In this document: piece by piece, positions 9,159 through 17,521 of the stretch
Layout: each line of letters begins with the position of its first letter
How positions within the stretch are numbered: the stretch's first letter is position 1
Made by a program: the position numbers and the translations under genes
From: Rhizobium sp. ICMP 5592
Lineage (GTDB): Bacteria > Pseudomonadota > Alphaproteobacteria > Rhizobiales > Rhizobiaceae
Assembly (NCBI RefSeq): GCF_009498525.1
Contig: NZ_QSNT01000001.1
Location: 248,001 to 312,000, forward strand
Direction: 5' to 3'
DNA length: 64,000 bases
The notes under the pieces: model-generated
What the model was told of the DNA's origin: nothing
Seen by the model: the letters and a program-made list of their open reading frames with translations, nothing else
The model's database searches: none

Positions 9159-10139
9159 TCACTCGGCGCCGGGTCGCTCGTTGTCTAAACTCGATTGTTC
9201 CAGCGAACGGGAAACCGCTTCATCCGCTTGAGGTGCGAGCTCATCGAAATATTCCTCAAAATACCTCCGCGCGATGATGGAGGTCATGGAGAGGCTTCGC
9301 CGTGGATCGACGATCAGCGACAGCACCATCGGCGGTAAACCGCGATCAGCTATGCGGGAGCAATGTATTCCCTCATCACCCTTTAAGGGCACACCCTTAG
9401 CCACGGCCGTCACGCCGAAACCGCAACCCTCACGGACCATGGAACGCATCAGCGACAAGCTATTGGTCGTCAAGACGGGCTGCAACGTTGCGCCGATACG
9501 GGCCGCGGCAATGTCGACAACATCACGCAAGTGACTGCTCGCATCGGGGACGATCGTCGGCTTTTGGAAGAATTCTTCGATAGACATGCTATCCGGCTGC
9601 TTCACGCCGGGAGTTACCGGCAACATGGCCATCAGGTGAAAGTCAGCCGAACGCGTGACAACGACCCCCGGCAGAGGTGGGGGGCTGAACGTCAGTCCGA
9701 AGTCTACGCCTCCGTCCCTGACCAGTTGACGTACGCGGTCCGAATCCGCCACCGTGATCGAGTTGCGAATGCGAAGATGATCCTTCATGAACCGCGCGAT
9801 CGCCGCGGGCAGGAAGTCGGGCACAGTTTCATGCGAGGCGGCAATTTTCACTTCGCCACGGCGAAGCCCCTTCAATTCCTCGATCTCGAATTTGATCCGG
9901 GAAAGGTCCTTATTCCATTCCCTATAACCGCTGACGAGCAATTCACCCGCGGAGGTCAGCCGCATGCCTCGTGGCAGGCGCTCAAATAAGGCGACGCCGA
10001 ACTCCTCCTCGGCGCCGATAAGCTGCTTATTGATCGCGGAAGCCGAGACATTCAGTTTCTCCGCGGCTTTTCTGATCGAGCCGCGTTTAGCGATCTCGTC
10101 GAGATAATGCGCGAACCGAGAAAACAAAAGCCTGCTCAT
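9159..10139 (-). CDS. LysR-family transcriptional regulator
   Basis: 326 residues. An N-terminal winged helix-turn-helix (FAHYLDEIAKRGSIRKAAEKLNVSASAINKQL, about residues 8-40, then FERLPRGMRLTSAGELLV) and a C-terminal periplasmic-binding-fold effector domain (about 95-300). It is divergent from the phosphoribosyltransferase/ECF transporter cluster, with 130 bp between the starts, so control of that cluster by a nucleobase-like ligand is a fair inference. The recognition helix uses SASAINKQL instead of the more common QPAVSRQI. The C-terminal extension after about residue 300 is acidic and Ser-rich. Confidence 0.85.
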   Translation of the reverse strand: MSRLLFSRFAHYLDEIAKRGSIRKAAEKLNVSASAINKQLIGAEEEFGVALFERLPRGMRLTSAGELLVSGYREWNKDLSRIKFEIEELKGLRRGEVKIAASHETVPDFLPAAIARFMKDHLRIRNSITVADSDRVRQLVRDGGVDFGLTFSPPPLPGVVVTRSADFHLMAMLPVTPGVKQPDSMSIEEFFQKPTIVPDASSHLRDVVDIAAARIGATLQPVLTTNSLSLMRSMVREGCGFGVTAVAKGVPLKGDEGIHCSRIADRGLPPMVLSLIVDPRRSLSMTSIIARRYFEEYFDELAPQADEAVSRSLEQSSLDNERPGAE

Positions 10140-10269
10140 TCGGGAAGAGTACCTCGTTGAAGAAAAGGAAACACACCGGACGAATTTTGTTGGTTGTAAA
10201 AGCCGGGCGACCTAGTGTCTACTGGGATAATACTTCGATTGCAACTTATGATGGCAAAAGGCCGCATTT

Positions 10270-10983
10270 ATGTATCTGGAGACCCCGCAAACCTATCAGA
10301 TAGAGATTGCCGGCGAGAATTTCAGCCTACCGATTATCCGGCTGAACGACCGACGAGCGATCGCGCTGCTGATGGTAATCGACATGGGTATCCGGTTTGG
10401 CGACATCGTCGGCGATGCTCTCGCCAGTCATTTTGCACAGATGCGACCCGACATCGTCGTCGGTAGCGCCACCTTGGGCGTCCCGGTCGCGATCGAAGTC
10501 TCACGGCGCCTTGGTATAGACCAATATGTCATCCTGCAGAAATCACCAAAATTTCACCTTGCCGATGCCCTGGTCGAGGATGTGCGTTCCATCACGACTG
10601 CAGTGCCGCAACGCCTTCTGCTTGATCGCCGCTCGATAAGCCTGCTCCAGGGCAAGCGCGTTCTCATTGTCGACGATGTCATCGCCACCGGCTCCAGTAT
10701 GGCAGCAGCAATCAGGCTCCTGCGTCGCGCTGGCGCCAATATTATTGGTGCGGGTGCCATTCTGACCGAGGGCCATGCCTGGCGGAGCCTGCTGGGCGCA
10801 GACGCCAACCTGGTCGCCAGCCTCGGCCATATTCCTCAGTTCGACATTATCGCTGGAGTGGCGACCCCCGATACCGCGACCGAGAAAGACGCTTGGATGG
10901 ATGACCGGGTTTTGGTCACCAAGCATTTGGCACAGACCCAGCGGAGACGCTCTGCGGCTCACAGGGGTACAGCACAGGTGTAG
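10270..10983 (+). CDS. Type I phosphoribosyltransferase (first of two paralogues)
   Basis: 237 residues with the PRPP-binding signature VLIVDDVIATGSS (about 133-145) and upstream DIVVGSATLGVPVAIEVSRRLG. These place it among adenine/orotate-type phosphoribosyltransferases, which join a free base to PRPP. VILQKSPKFHLADAL is shared almost word for word with the second copy at 13916. Its tail after about residue 205 (TATEKDAWMDDRVLVTKHLAQTQRRRSAAH) is longer than in that copy. It is separated from the ECF S-component gene by 150 bp and probably heads the cluster. The base handled is unknown; purine salvage is my inference. Confidence 0.85.
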   Translation: MYLETPQTYQIEIAGENFSLPIIRLNDRRAIALLMVIDMGIRFGDIVGDALASHFAQMRPDIVVGSATLGVPVAIEVSRRLGIDQYVILQKSPKFHLADALVEDVRSITTAVPQRLLLDRRSISLLQGKRVLIVDDVIATGSSMAAAIRLLRRAGANIIGAGAILTEGHAWRSLLGADANLVASLGHIPQFDIIAGVATPDTATEKDAWMDDRVLVTKHLAQTQRRRSAAHRGTAQV

Positions 10984-11133
10984 CACGACGTCCGACGACT
11001 TTACTGAACCGTCTTCCCGCAATCGCCAGACGGCATGTGATCGAGACCAAATTTGCATTTGAACCATTGCGGAACACCGTTCCAGCCGGTTTTCCGAGAA
11101 TTTCCAGAAGTTACTTTTGAAGGGGACAAAAAC

Positions 11134-11706
11134 ATGCAGCCAGCAACCGTATCGCAAACTGACGGCAATACTCTCTTTCCCATCGTGCTCTCGATCGTGG
11201 CGGCTGCCGCAACGGGTGTCCTTTGGGCCTATGCCAATCCAATCCAGCTCGTGCCCGGCGTCATCCAGTGGCGCATTTTCGCCTTCCTGCCATCGGTGAT
11301 CGGTATCCTGCTCGGCTGGCGCAGCGGTTTCATTTGCGGCTATCTCGGCACCATCGTCTGGTCGCTTCTCGCCGGTACTTTCATCCCGGCTCATTCGCTC
11401 ATCGTCGATGGCATCATGGTCGGCCTGACCGGCCTTGTCCCGGGGATGCTCTTCGATCCGGCCAAGACGATCTTCAATCGTCCCGCGCTCATCAAGATTG
11501 CCGCGGTTTGCCTTGTCGTCGGCCTGATCATGGTGGCGGCGGTATCGGCCAGCCTTGCCTATCTCGGAATTTTTCCGTTCTGGTGGGGTTTTGGCTATCT
11601 CGGCCTGTCCGACATCGTCCCGATGGTCGTCGGCACGCCGCTTCTGATCATTCCGGCCCTGAAAATTCTGAAGAGCGCGCATCCCGCCGGCTTCAAGCGC
11701 TTCTGA
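11134..11706 (+). CDS. ECF transporter S component (substrate-binding membrane subunit)
   Basis: 190 residues, about six membrane helices: LFPIVLSIVAAAATGVLWAY, the hydrophobic block VIQWRIFAFLPSVIGILLGW, then GFICGYLGTIVWSLLAG, MVGLTGLVPGMLF, a long VCLVVGLIMVAAVSASLAYLG segment and a last helix IVPMVVGTPLLIIPALKIL. Size, topology and the three following genes (double ATPase, T component) identify it as the specificity subunit of an energy-coupling-factor vitamin or base importer. Start at 11134 is chosen because GAAGGGG lies upstream; the 27 extra codons in frame before it look non-coding. Two phosphoribosyltransferases frame the cluster, so a nucleobase is my best guess at the ligand. Confidence 0.8.
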   Translation: MQPATVSQTDGNTLFPIVLSIVAAAATGVLWAYANPIQLVPGVIQWRIFAFLPSVIGILLGWRSGFICGYLGTIVWSLLAGTFIPAHSLIVDGIMVGLTGLVPGMLFDPAKTIFNRPALIKIAAVCLVVGLIMVAAVSASLAYLGIFPFWWGFGYLGLSDIVPMVVGTPLLIIPALKILKSAHPAGFKRF

Positions 11707-11725
11707 ACCCAATCCGGATCAGCAA

Positions 11726-13249
11726 GTGCTCAATATTACCAATCTGACGATCGGTTTCGGCGGTCCAGCACCAGTTTTTGCCGAAACCAATTGCACACTT
11801 GACGAGGGGCAACGGCTTCTCGTCTGTGGCGAAGCCGGCAGCGGCAAGTCGACGCTGCTCGGCGTTGCCGCTGGCCTGATCCCGCGCCTCATTCACGCTG
11901 CCGAATTCTCCGGCCAAGTGGAACTTGCCGGCCGGCCGCTCCTCTCTTTCACGAAGAAAGAGCTGTTCAGCACGATCGGCTTCGTGGCGCAAAATAGCGA
12001 AGACCAGCTTTGGGACATCTGTGTCGAGGACGTCATCGCGTTCCCGATGGAGAATAAAGGCGTCGAGCAGAACGTGATCCGCAGCCGGCTCGCCCAACTG
12101 ATTACGGAGTTCGAACTGGAGGCCTTGCGCGGCCGCCGGGTTCTGACCCTCTCGGGTGGCGAACGGCGGATGGTCACCATTGCCGCCGCGATCGCCTCGA
12201 ACCCGGCAATCCTAGTGCTGGACGAGCCCACCACCGGGCTCGATCCCGCTGCCCGCATGCGCCTTTCCAACATCCTGCGGAAGGTGTCCGACAGCGTCCC
12301 GACCCTGCTGATCTCGGAGCAGGACCCGTTGGCGCTCCATTCCGTGATCGACAGCATCGCTTTGTTGCGTAACGGCAGCCTTTCTCCAAGCATGCCGCCA
12401 AAGACCCTTCTCACACAGGACACCGCCTGGATCGAAGCCGGCATTCTGCCGCCAATGCGCTCCCGACCCGCACGACAGACCGTCGAGACGGGCCGCCCGC
12501 TGTTGACTGTTTCGAAGCTGACGAGCCAGCTTTCCCGCTCACACGGAAACCCGGTCCTGAAGGATGTGAGTTTCGACGTCCGGGCTGGAGAGGTGCTCGC
12601 ACTCATCGGCCGTAACGGCGCCGGCAAGACGACGCTGTTCAAATCGATCCTCGGACTTCTGAAAACGACCGCAGGCTCCATCCTCTTCGACGGGACGAAG
12701 GCTGACGACTGGTCTGTCGCCGCACGAGCCCGCAAGATTGCCTATATCCCGCAGAACATGCGCCATATTCTGTTCAATATGACCGTGCTCGGTGAAGTGA
12801 TCTTTGCCATCACGGCCTCGACCGCATCCTCCAGCGACCCAGCCGTCATCGCCCGCGCCACGGCAGCGCTGGAGCGCTATTCACTCTCCAACCTCGCCGA
12901 GGCCAATCCATTTGCGCTTTCGGCCCGCCAGCAGGCTCTGCTGGGCCTTGCTTGCGCCGACGCAACCGGCGCGGCTGTCGCCATCATCGACGAGCCGCTT
13001 TTGGCCAGGGACATCAAAGGCCGGCAAATGCTGGAACTTTTCATCTCGTCGATGCAGTCCTCGGGACGAGCGGTGATGTTGATCTCGCACGATCTGGAGC
13101 TGGTCGATGATCTGGCCACCCGTCTGATGATCCTGGACAATGGCGCGATCGCGTTCGAGGGAAGGCCCGAAGACGGCTGGAAAAGCGGCACCTTCCGCTC
13201 CCTTGGCTGGCAAGCGCCCTATGATATGGCAGCTAGGAGCAGGGCATGA
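11726..13249 (+). CDS. Fused double ATPase of an ECF transporter (EcfA1-EcfA2 type)
   Basis: 507 residues holding two ABC ATPase domains. Domain 1: Walker A GEAGSGKS (35-42), signature LSGGE (142-146), Walker B ILVLDEP (162-168), but the switch histidine position reads ISEQD instead of EHD/SHD. Domain 2: Walker A GRNGAGKT (295-302), Walker B AIIDEP (419-424), normal ISHD, but the signature is LSARQ (398-402) instead of LSGGQ. Both departures fall in the same composite ATP site. The GTG start at 11726 lies 17 bp after the S component stop, and the stop overlaps the T component start (ATGA), so the genes are translationally coupled. Confidence 0.88.
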   Translation: MLNITNLTIGFGGPAPVFAETNCTLDEGQRLLVCGEAGSGKSTLLGVAAGLIPRLIHAAEFSGQVELAGRPLLSFTKKELFSTIGFVAQNSEDQLWDICVEDVIAFPMENKGVEQNVIRSRLAQLITEFELEALRGRRVLTLSGGERRMVTIAAAIASNPAILVLDEPTTGLDPAARMRLSNILRKVSDSVPTLLISEQDPLALHSVIDSIALLRNGSLSPSMPPKTLLTQDTAWIEAGILPPMRSRPARQTVETGRPLLTVSKLTSQLSRSHGNPVLKDVSFDVRAGEVLALIGRNGAGKTTLFKSILGLLKTTAGSILFDGTKADDWSVAARARKIAYIPQNMRHILFNMTVLGEVIFAITASTASSSDPAVIARATAALERYSLSNLAEANPFALSARQQALLGLACADATGAAVAIIDEPLLARDIKGRQMLELFISSMQSSGRAVMLISHDLELVDDLATRLMILDNGAIAFEGRPEDGWKSGTFRSLGWQAPYDMAARSRA

Positions 13250-13926
13250 CGCGGCTGCACGAGCTCAACTTCTTTATCAAGCTGGGGATTGCCTTTGCCA
13301 TTATGCTGGCAGCCTGGTTTGCTCCTGGCTGGCGCTTCGGCCTGCCGCTCGCGCTTGCCTGTCTGATCCTTCTATGGGCGATACGCGTTCCCGGTCTTCG
13401 CGGCTACCTCAAGGGCGCCACCCTGCTCACCGGCATGGTCATGCTGAGCTGGATGATAAACCTCTGGCTACAGGGTCTCTCGACACCCGAAGCCCTGTCT
13501 GTCGCCGCCGCGATGGCGGCCAGACTGGTGACAACCACAGCCGCCTTCTATTTCGTCATGGAGACCAGTACGCCGGGCTCGATATTGGCAGCAGCAAGCG
13601 CCGCACGGCTGCCGCCGATTGCCACGCTTGTTCTCTCGCTGACCTTCGGCGTCATTCCGATGCTGCGCGACGATTTCGAACGCATTGCGGACGCGCAGCG
13701 GTCTCGCGGCATGGAGATCGACAATGTCAACCTGCCCACGAAACTGCGCTTCGCGCTGGCCCGCGGCATTCCGCTGCTCGTCCAGGCGATCCGCATGGCG
13801 CACGCCATTTCGTTCTCTCTCACCCTCTACGGGTATGATCTGAAACACAAGCGGACAACCTGGCGCCATGTCGGCCTCATGGTCGAGCCGCGCCTTAGCA
13901 TGAAGGACAAAACCGATGACCTCTGA
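13246..13926 (+). CDS. ECF transporter T component (EcfT, transmembrane coupling protein)
   Basis: 226 residues with membrane helices near 13-30, 35-50, 62-78 and a C-terminal pair, plus the coupling-helix motifs typical of EcfT: DDFERIADAQRSRGMEID (about 145-162), whose Ala-Arg-Gly core contacts the ATPases, and a second region with RGIPLLVQAIRMAHA. It couples ATP hydrolysis to toppling of the S component. It starts inside the ATPase stop codon and its own end overlaps the next gene by 11 bp. Confidence 0.87.
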   Translation: MTRLHELNFFIKLGIAFAIMLAAWFAPGWRFGLPLALACLILLWAIRVPGLRGYLKGATLLTGMVMLSWMINLWLQGLSTPEALSVAAAMAARLVTTTAAFYFVMETSTPGSILAAASAARLPPIATLVLSLTFGVIPMLRDDFERIADAQRSRGMEIDNVNLPTKLRFALARGIPLLVQAIRMAHAISFSLTLYGYDLKHKRTTWRHVGLMVEPRLSMKDKTDDL

Positions 13927-14548
13927 GACCACGGATCCGAGAACCGGACAGAACTGGAGAGTCGATGTTTCCGGCTATCCAGTCGACTTGCCGATCGTGG
14001 CGATCAAGCCGGATTTCGCCATTTCGCTGATGATGGTCATCGATCTCGGTGTGAAATTCGGCGAACATGTCGGCCGCAAACTTGCCGCCAAATTCGCACC
14101 ACTCAAGCCCGACATTATCGTGGGTACGGCGACACTTGGCATTCCCGTCGCAATCGAGGTCACTCGTGCGCTCGGACTCGACAATTACGTCATCCTGCAG
14201 AAGTCGCCCAAAATCCATTTGGCGAATGCATTGGAGCAGACAATCTCCTCCATTACATCAAAGGGCGAACAGCGCCTGCTGCTGGACCGCGCGGCGATCC
14301 CCCTTCTCAAGGGCAAGCGCGTGGTCGTAGTGGACGACGTGGTCGCCTCGGGATCCAGTCTTAAGGGGTCGCTCGAGCTGGTGCGCAAGGCAGGAGCTGA
14401 CGTAGTCGGCATTGGCGTTGTCCTGACCGAGGCTGGCGATTGGCAGGAAGCGCTGGGATCTGACTGCGACCTCATTCAGAGCCTCGCCCATATCCCGCAG
14501 TTTTCCCGGACCGACGGTTTAACTTGGGAGCCAATTCCCGGCACCTGA
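13916..14548 (+). CDS. Type I phosphoribosyltransferase (second paralogue)
   Basis: 210 residues; PRPP loop VVVVDDVVASGSS (about 134-146), DIIVGTATLGIPVAIEVTRALG and VILQKSPKIHLANAL mark the same family as the 10270 protein. The two copies share layout throughout, differing mostly at the ends. The 11-bp overlap with the T component argues that imported substrate is handed to this enzyme for trapping as a nucleotide. The N-terminal 15 residues (MTSETTDPRTGQNWR) are absent from the other copy. Confidence 0.86.
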   Translation: MTSETTDPRTGQNWRVDVSGYPVDLPIVAIKPDFAISLMMVIDLGVKFGEHVGRKLAAKFAPLKPDIIVGTATLGIPVAIEVTRALGLDNYVILQKSPKIHLANALEQTISSITSKGEQRLLLDRAAIPLLKGKRVVVVDDVVASGSSLKGSLELVRKAGADVVGIGVVLTEAGDWQEALGSDCDLIQSLAHIPQFSRTDGLTWEPIPGT

Positions 14549-14578
14549 TACTAACGGTCCGACCAAACGGGACGTTTG

Positions 14579-14600
14579 GGGCTCTGTTGCAAATTTTTGG
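14579..14600 (+). mobile_element. Possible IS6-family terminal inverted repeat remnant
   Basis: GGCTCTGTTGCAAATTTTTG matches the form of IS6-family ends (IS26/IS6100-like termini begin GGC-CTGTTGCAAA). No transposase gene and no opposite end are present within the window, so this would be an isolated scar left by deletion or a partial element. It falls just after the second phosphoribosyltransferase, a natural junction between two functional blocks. Confidence 0.4.
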
Positions 14601-14709
14601 ACGGCGAGCGTTCGGGGACTTCATACCGGGAGCGCCCTGATCATTTATCACTCAAGCTGCCTGCAACTCATCAACCGAGCCCAGGCGGGATAAAATTCTA
14701 TGATTTCTA

Positions 14710-14734
14710 TAGAAAAAGAATGACCTGTCTTTCT
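14710..14734 (+). promoter_or_regulatory. 25-bp motif, copy 1 (upstream of bisC)
   Basis: TAGAAAAAGAA, then two bases, AC, two bases, and GTCTTTCT. The same pattern with identical spacing occurs at 17430-17454 before the peptide-type ABC operon. AGAAA and TTTCT at the ends are inverted, as in a dimer-binding operator. TAAAATT also precedes both copies. I infer a shared regulator for the two units. Confidence 0.5.
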
Positions 14735-15002
14735 GTAACCGTAAGGTCGCGTTAGCGTCCATACACAATCCGATGCAGGCAACGGAGCTAGGGATAGTCA
14801 TATGCCACCCGAAGACCGAGCACTTTTTCGGCATCCCGCTCCAGCGTCAAATCTCGATAGGAAGTGCCATGTCCATCATCTTACCCGGCTCGCTGGTCTC
14901 GACTGCCTGGCCGGCAGACCATCCGGATGAGCCTGGCCTCGTGATCCTCAGTGACATCAATGGCCCGATGATAAACGCTTTGATTGCCCGGGTATTTTGC
15001 AA

Positions 15003-17306
15003 ATGAACACGTTCCAGACCCATAGCTCCCATTGGGGCGCATTTTCGGGCCGCTACGAAGACGGAAAGCTCGAAATTCGTCCCCATCCGGCCGACCCGCA
15101 TCCGTCGCCCTTGTTAGGCAACCTCGCTGCGATCGCTCATAGCCCCGCGCGCGTCAAGCGTCCGGCCGTCAGGCGTGGCTGGCTTGAAGGCAAGAAAGGC
15201 AATGCGCAGGATCGCGGCGCAGATGATTATGTGGACGTCAGCTGGCCGGAAGCGCTTGATTTGGTTGCTGGAGAGCTTCGGCGCGTTTACGGAGACTTTG
15301 GACCCCAGGCCATCTTCGGCGGTTCCTACGGCTGGTCGAGTGCAGGACGCTTCCATCACGCACAGAGCCAGATCCATCGGTTTCTGAATGTGCTCGGCGG
15401 CTATGTGCGATCCGTCAATACATACAGCTCCGGTGCTGCAATGGTCATCATGCCACACGTCCTGGGGCCGTACGACCATTTCGACCGCAAGAGCGTCACC
15501 TGGGATGCCATCGAGCGGAGCAGCGAACTGATCGTCGCCTTCGGCGGAATGGCGATCAAGAATGCGGACGTGCATGGCGGCGGCATCAGTTCGCATATCG
15601 TACGCCAGACGTTGAACAGCGCGAGCGCTCGCGGTGCCCGCTTCGTGCTCGTCAGCCCACTCAAAGACGATTTTCCCACCGAGCTGGATGCACAGTGGCT
15701 GCCGATCGTGCCGGGCACAGATGTCGCGCTGATGCTCGGTATCGCGCATGCGCTCGTTAATGCGGGATTGCACGATCGCGGATTTCTCGACCGCTACACG
15801 GTCGGATACGAGCGTTTCGAGGACTATCTGCTCGGACGGAGTGATGGTGTCGAAAAGAGCCCGGAATGGGCCTCCGGCATCTGCGGCATTGGCGCCGATG
15901 CCATCACGGAACTGGCCCGGGCGATGGCGAGCGCGAGAACGCTGATCACCGTCAGCCATTCCCTCCAGCGCGCCGACTATGGCGAACAGCCTGTCTGGAT
16001 GGGCATCGTGCTGGCTGCAATGCTCGGGCAGATTGGACTGGATGGCGGCGGCTATGCCTATTCCCTCGGTGCATTGGGTAATATCGGCAAGGCCCAGCTT
16101 GCCGTTCCACTGCCGACCCTTAGCCAGTTCAAGAATCCAGTGCCGGATTTCATTCCCGTCGCGCGCATCGCCGATATGCTCCTCAATCCGGGCAGCGAGT
16201 TCAACTATAACGGCCACACGATGCGTTATCTCGATATCCGCCTCGTCTATTGGGCCGGCGGCAACCCCTTTCATCACCATCAGGATCTCAACAGGCTGCG
16301 GGCGGCATTCAAGAGGCCGGAGACTATCATCGTGCACGAGACGGCCTGGACATCCTCCGCGCGTCACGCGGATATCGTGTTGCCTGCGACCACCACGCTT
16401 GAGCGTGACGATATCGGCGCGGCGGACCGTGATCCTCTGATGATCGCGATGAAGAAGCTGATCGAGCCGGTCGGGGAAGCACGCGACGATTATGAGATCT
16501 TCTCCGAGATAGCACGCCGTCTCGGAAAATTCGAAGAGTTCACCGAAAATCGCACCAGCCGGGATTGGCTCGCCTTCCTGTTCGAGACCACCCGCACGGC
16601 GCTCGCATCCGGTGGACACGAGGCTCCGGATTTCGAGGTGTTTTGGAAACGTGGAGAGATGCGTCTGCCGCTCAAGCCCGACGATGGCGGACCGGCCCGC
16701 ACATTTCGCGCTGATCCGTCCGGATCCCCGCTGCAGACGCCATCCGGAAAGATCGAGATCTTTTCACAGACGATCGAGGGATTCGGCTATGACGATTGCC
16801 GCGGCCATCCGAGATGGTATCCTCCCAGGGCAAAGACCAAGGCAGACGAGCGCTATCCCCTACATCTGGTCTGTAACCAGCCACATTCGCGGCTACATAG
16901 CCAGCTGGACTATGGTGATTTCAGCCGCTCCACCAAGATAAAGGGCCGCGAACCGGTTCGTATCCACCCGGCAGATGCGGTCGAGCGTGGTATCTCGGAT
17001 GGAGACATCGTGAGATTGTTCAACGTCTGCGGCAGTTGCCTCGCCGCGGCGGTGATAAGCGAGGACGTGCACAAGGGGGTCATGCAGTTGGCAACAGGCG
17101 CATGGTTCGAGCCTGATGTCTCGACCGCCGACAACGCGATGTGCATTCACGGCAACCCGAATATCCTGACGCGCGACGTTGGGACCTCGCAGTTGGCCCA
17201 GGGTTCGACCGGACAGCTTACAAGGGTAGAGGTCGAACGGTTCGTTGGCGAAGCGCCGCCAGTGCGGATATTCGAGGGACCCAAGGTGCAAAATCGAGCC
17301 CGATAA
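15003..17306 (+). CDS. bisC: Molybdopterin oxidoreductase, biotin/methionine sulfoxide reductase-like
   Basis: 767 residues of the DMSO reductase family, bis-MGD type. It lacks an N-terminal Fe-S cysteine motif and a twin-arginine signal, so it is cytoplasmic and BisC-like, not periplasmic TorA/DorA. Motifs: GSYGWSSAGRFHHAQSQ, NTYSSGAAMVIMPHVLG (the Ser is the expected Mo ligand), YWAGGNPFHHHQDLNRL, ETAWTSSARHADIVLPAT, and a C-terminal MGD-binding domain with LHLVCNQPHSRLHSQLD. It reduces sulfoxides such as biotin or methionine sulfoxide. ATG 15003 is taken as start; a TTG two codons earlier is possible. The next operon encodes a peptide-type importer and an LLM monooxygenase, so scavenging of an oxidised sulfur compound is likely. 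Confidence 0.85.
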   Translation: MNTFQTHSSHWGAFSGRYEDGKLEIRPHPADPHPSPLLGNLAAIAHSPARVKRPAVRRGWLEGKKGNAQDRGADDYVDVSWPEALDLVAGELRRVYGDFGPQAIFGGSYGWSSAGRFHHAQSQIHRFLNVLGGYVRSVNTYSSGAAMVIMPHVLGPYDHFDRKSVTWDAIERSSELIVAFGGMAIKNADVHGGGISSHIVRQTLNSASARGARFVLVSPLKDDFPTELDAQWLPIVPGTDVALMLGIAHALVNAGLHDRGFLDRYTVGYERFEDYLLGRSDGVEKSPEWASGICGIGADAITELARAMASARTLITVSHSLQRADYGEQPVWMGIVLAAMLGQIGLDGGGYAYSLGALGNIGKAQLAVPLPTLSQFKNPVPDFIPVARIADMLLNPGSEFNYNGHTMRYLDIRLVYWAGGNPFHHHQDLNRLRAAFKRPETIIVHETAWTSSARHADIVLPATTTLERDDIGAADRDPLMIAMKKLIEPVGEARDDYEIFSEIARRLGKFEEFTENRTSRDWLAFLFETTRTALASGGHEAPDFEVFWKRGEMRLPLKPDDGGPARTFRADPSGSPLQTPSGKIEIFSQTIEGFGYDDCRGHPRWYPPRAKTKADERYPLHLVCNQPHSRLHSQLDYGDFSRSTKIKGREPVRIHPADAVERGISDGDIVRLFNVCGSCLAAAVISEDVHKGVMQLATGAWFEPDVSTADNAMCIHGNPNILTRDVGTSQLAQGSTGQLTRVEVERFVGEAPPVRIFEGPKVQNRAR

Positions 17307-17429
17307 AATCAGTACGGAGACCCTGATCGCCAAGAAGGGTTTTGAACGCGCAGCTCCCTCGCAGACAAGCCCTGAAAAAAGCTGACCCTTGCGCATGCCA
17401 AAACCGAACAAAATAATCCATAAAATTAG

Positions 17430-17454
17430 TAGAAAAAGAACAACTAGTCTTTCT
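17430..17454 (+). promoter_or_regulatory. 25-bp motif, copy 2 (upstream of peptide-type ABC operon)
   Basis: Same TAGAAAAAGAA ... AC ... GTCTTTCT arrangement as the copy at 14710, ending 67 bp before the binding-protein ATG at 17522. Outside this box the two intergenic regions are unrelated apart from a TAAAATT element a few bases upstream, which favours a conserved binding site over a recent duplication. Confidence 0.5.
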
Positions 17455-17521
17455 CCCTCGGCTCCGCCTGCATAGGCTCTGTTTCAGAATTTCTCAGAAC
17501 CAGAACCATCAGGACCTCTTC

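Larger units (their letters stand above)
14549..15002. other. Intergenic region with IS-end remnant and promoter motif
   Basis: 454 bp between the nucleobase cluster and bisC. It carries an IS6-type terminal sequence and a motif repeated before the next operon (both listed). A frame at 14773-15006 (77 codons) overlaps the bisC start by 4 bases and begins about 38 bp after the motif. It has no recognisable domain and I do not call it a gene, although a leader peptide cannot be excluded. Confidence 0.5.

Noticed and set aside
14773..15006. 77-codon frame ahead of bisC
   Set aside because: No recognisable domain or convincing ribosome-binding site; kept only as a possible leader in the intergenic description.
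15114..16619. 501-codon minus-strand open frame
   Set aside because: Shadow of the BisC-like gene, whose molybdopterin motifs are clear on the plus strand.
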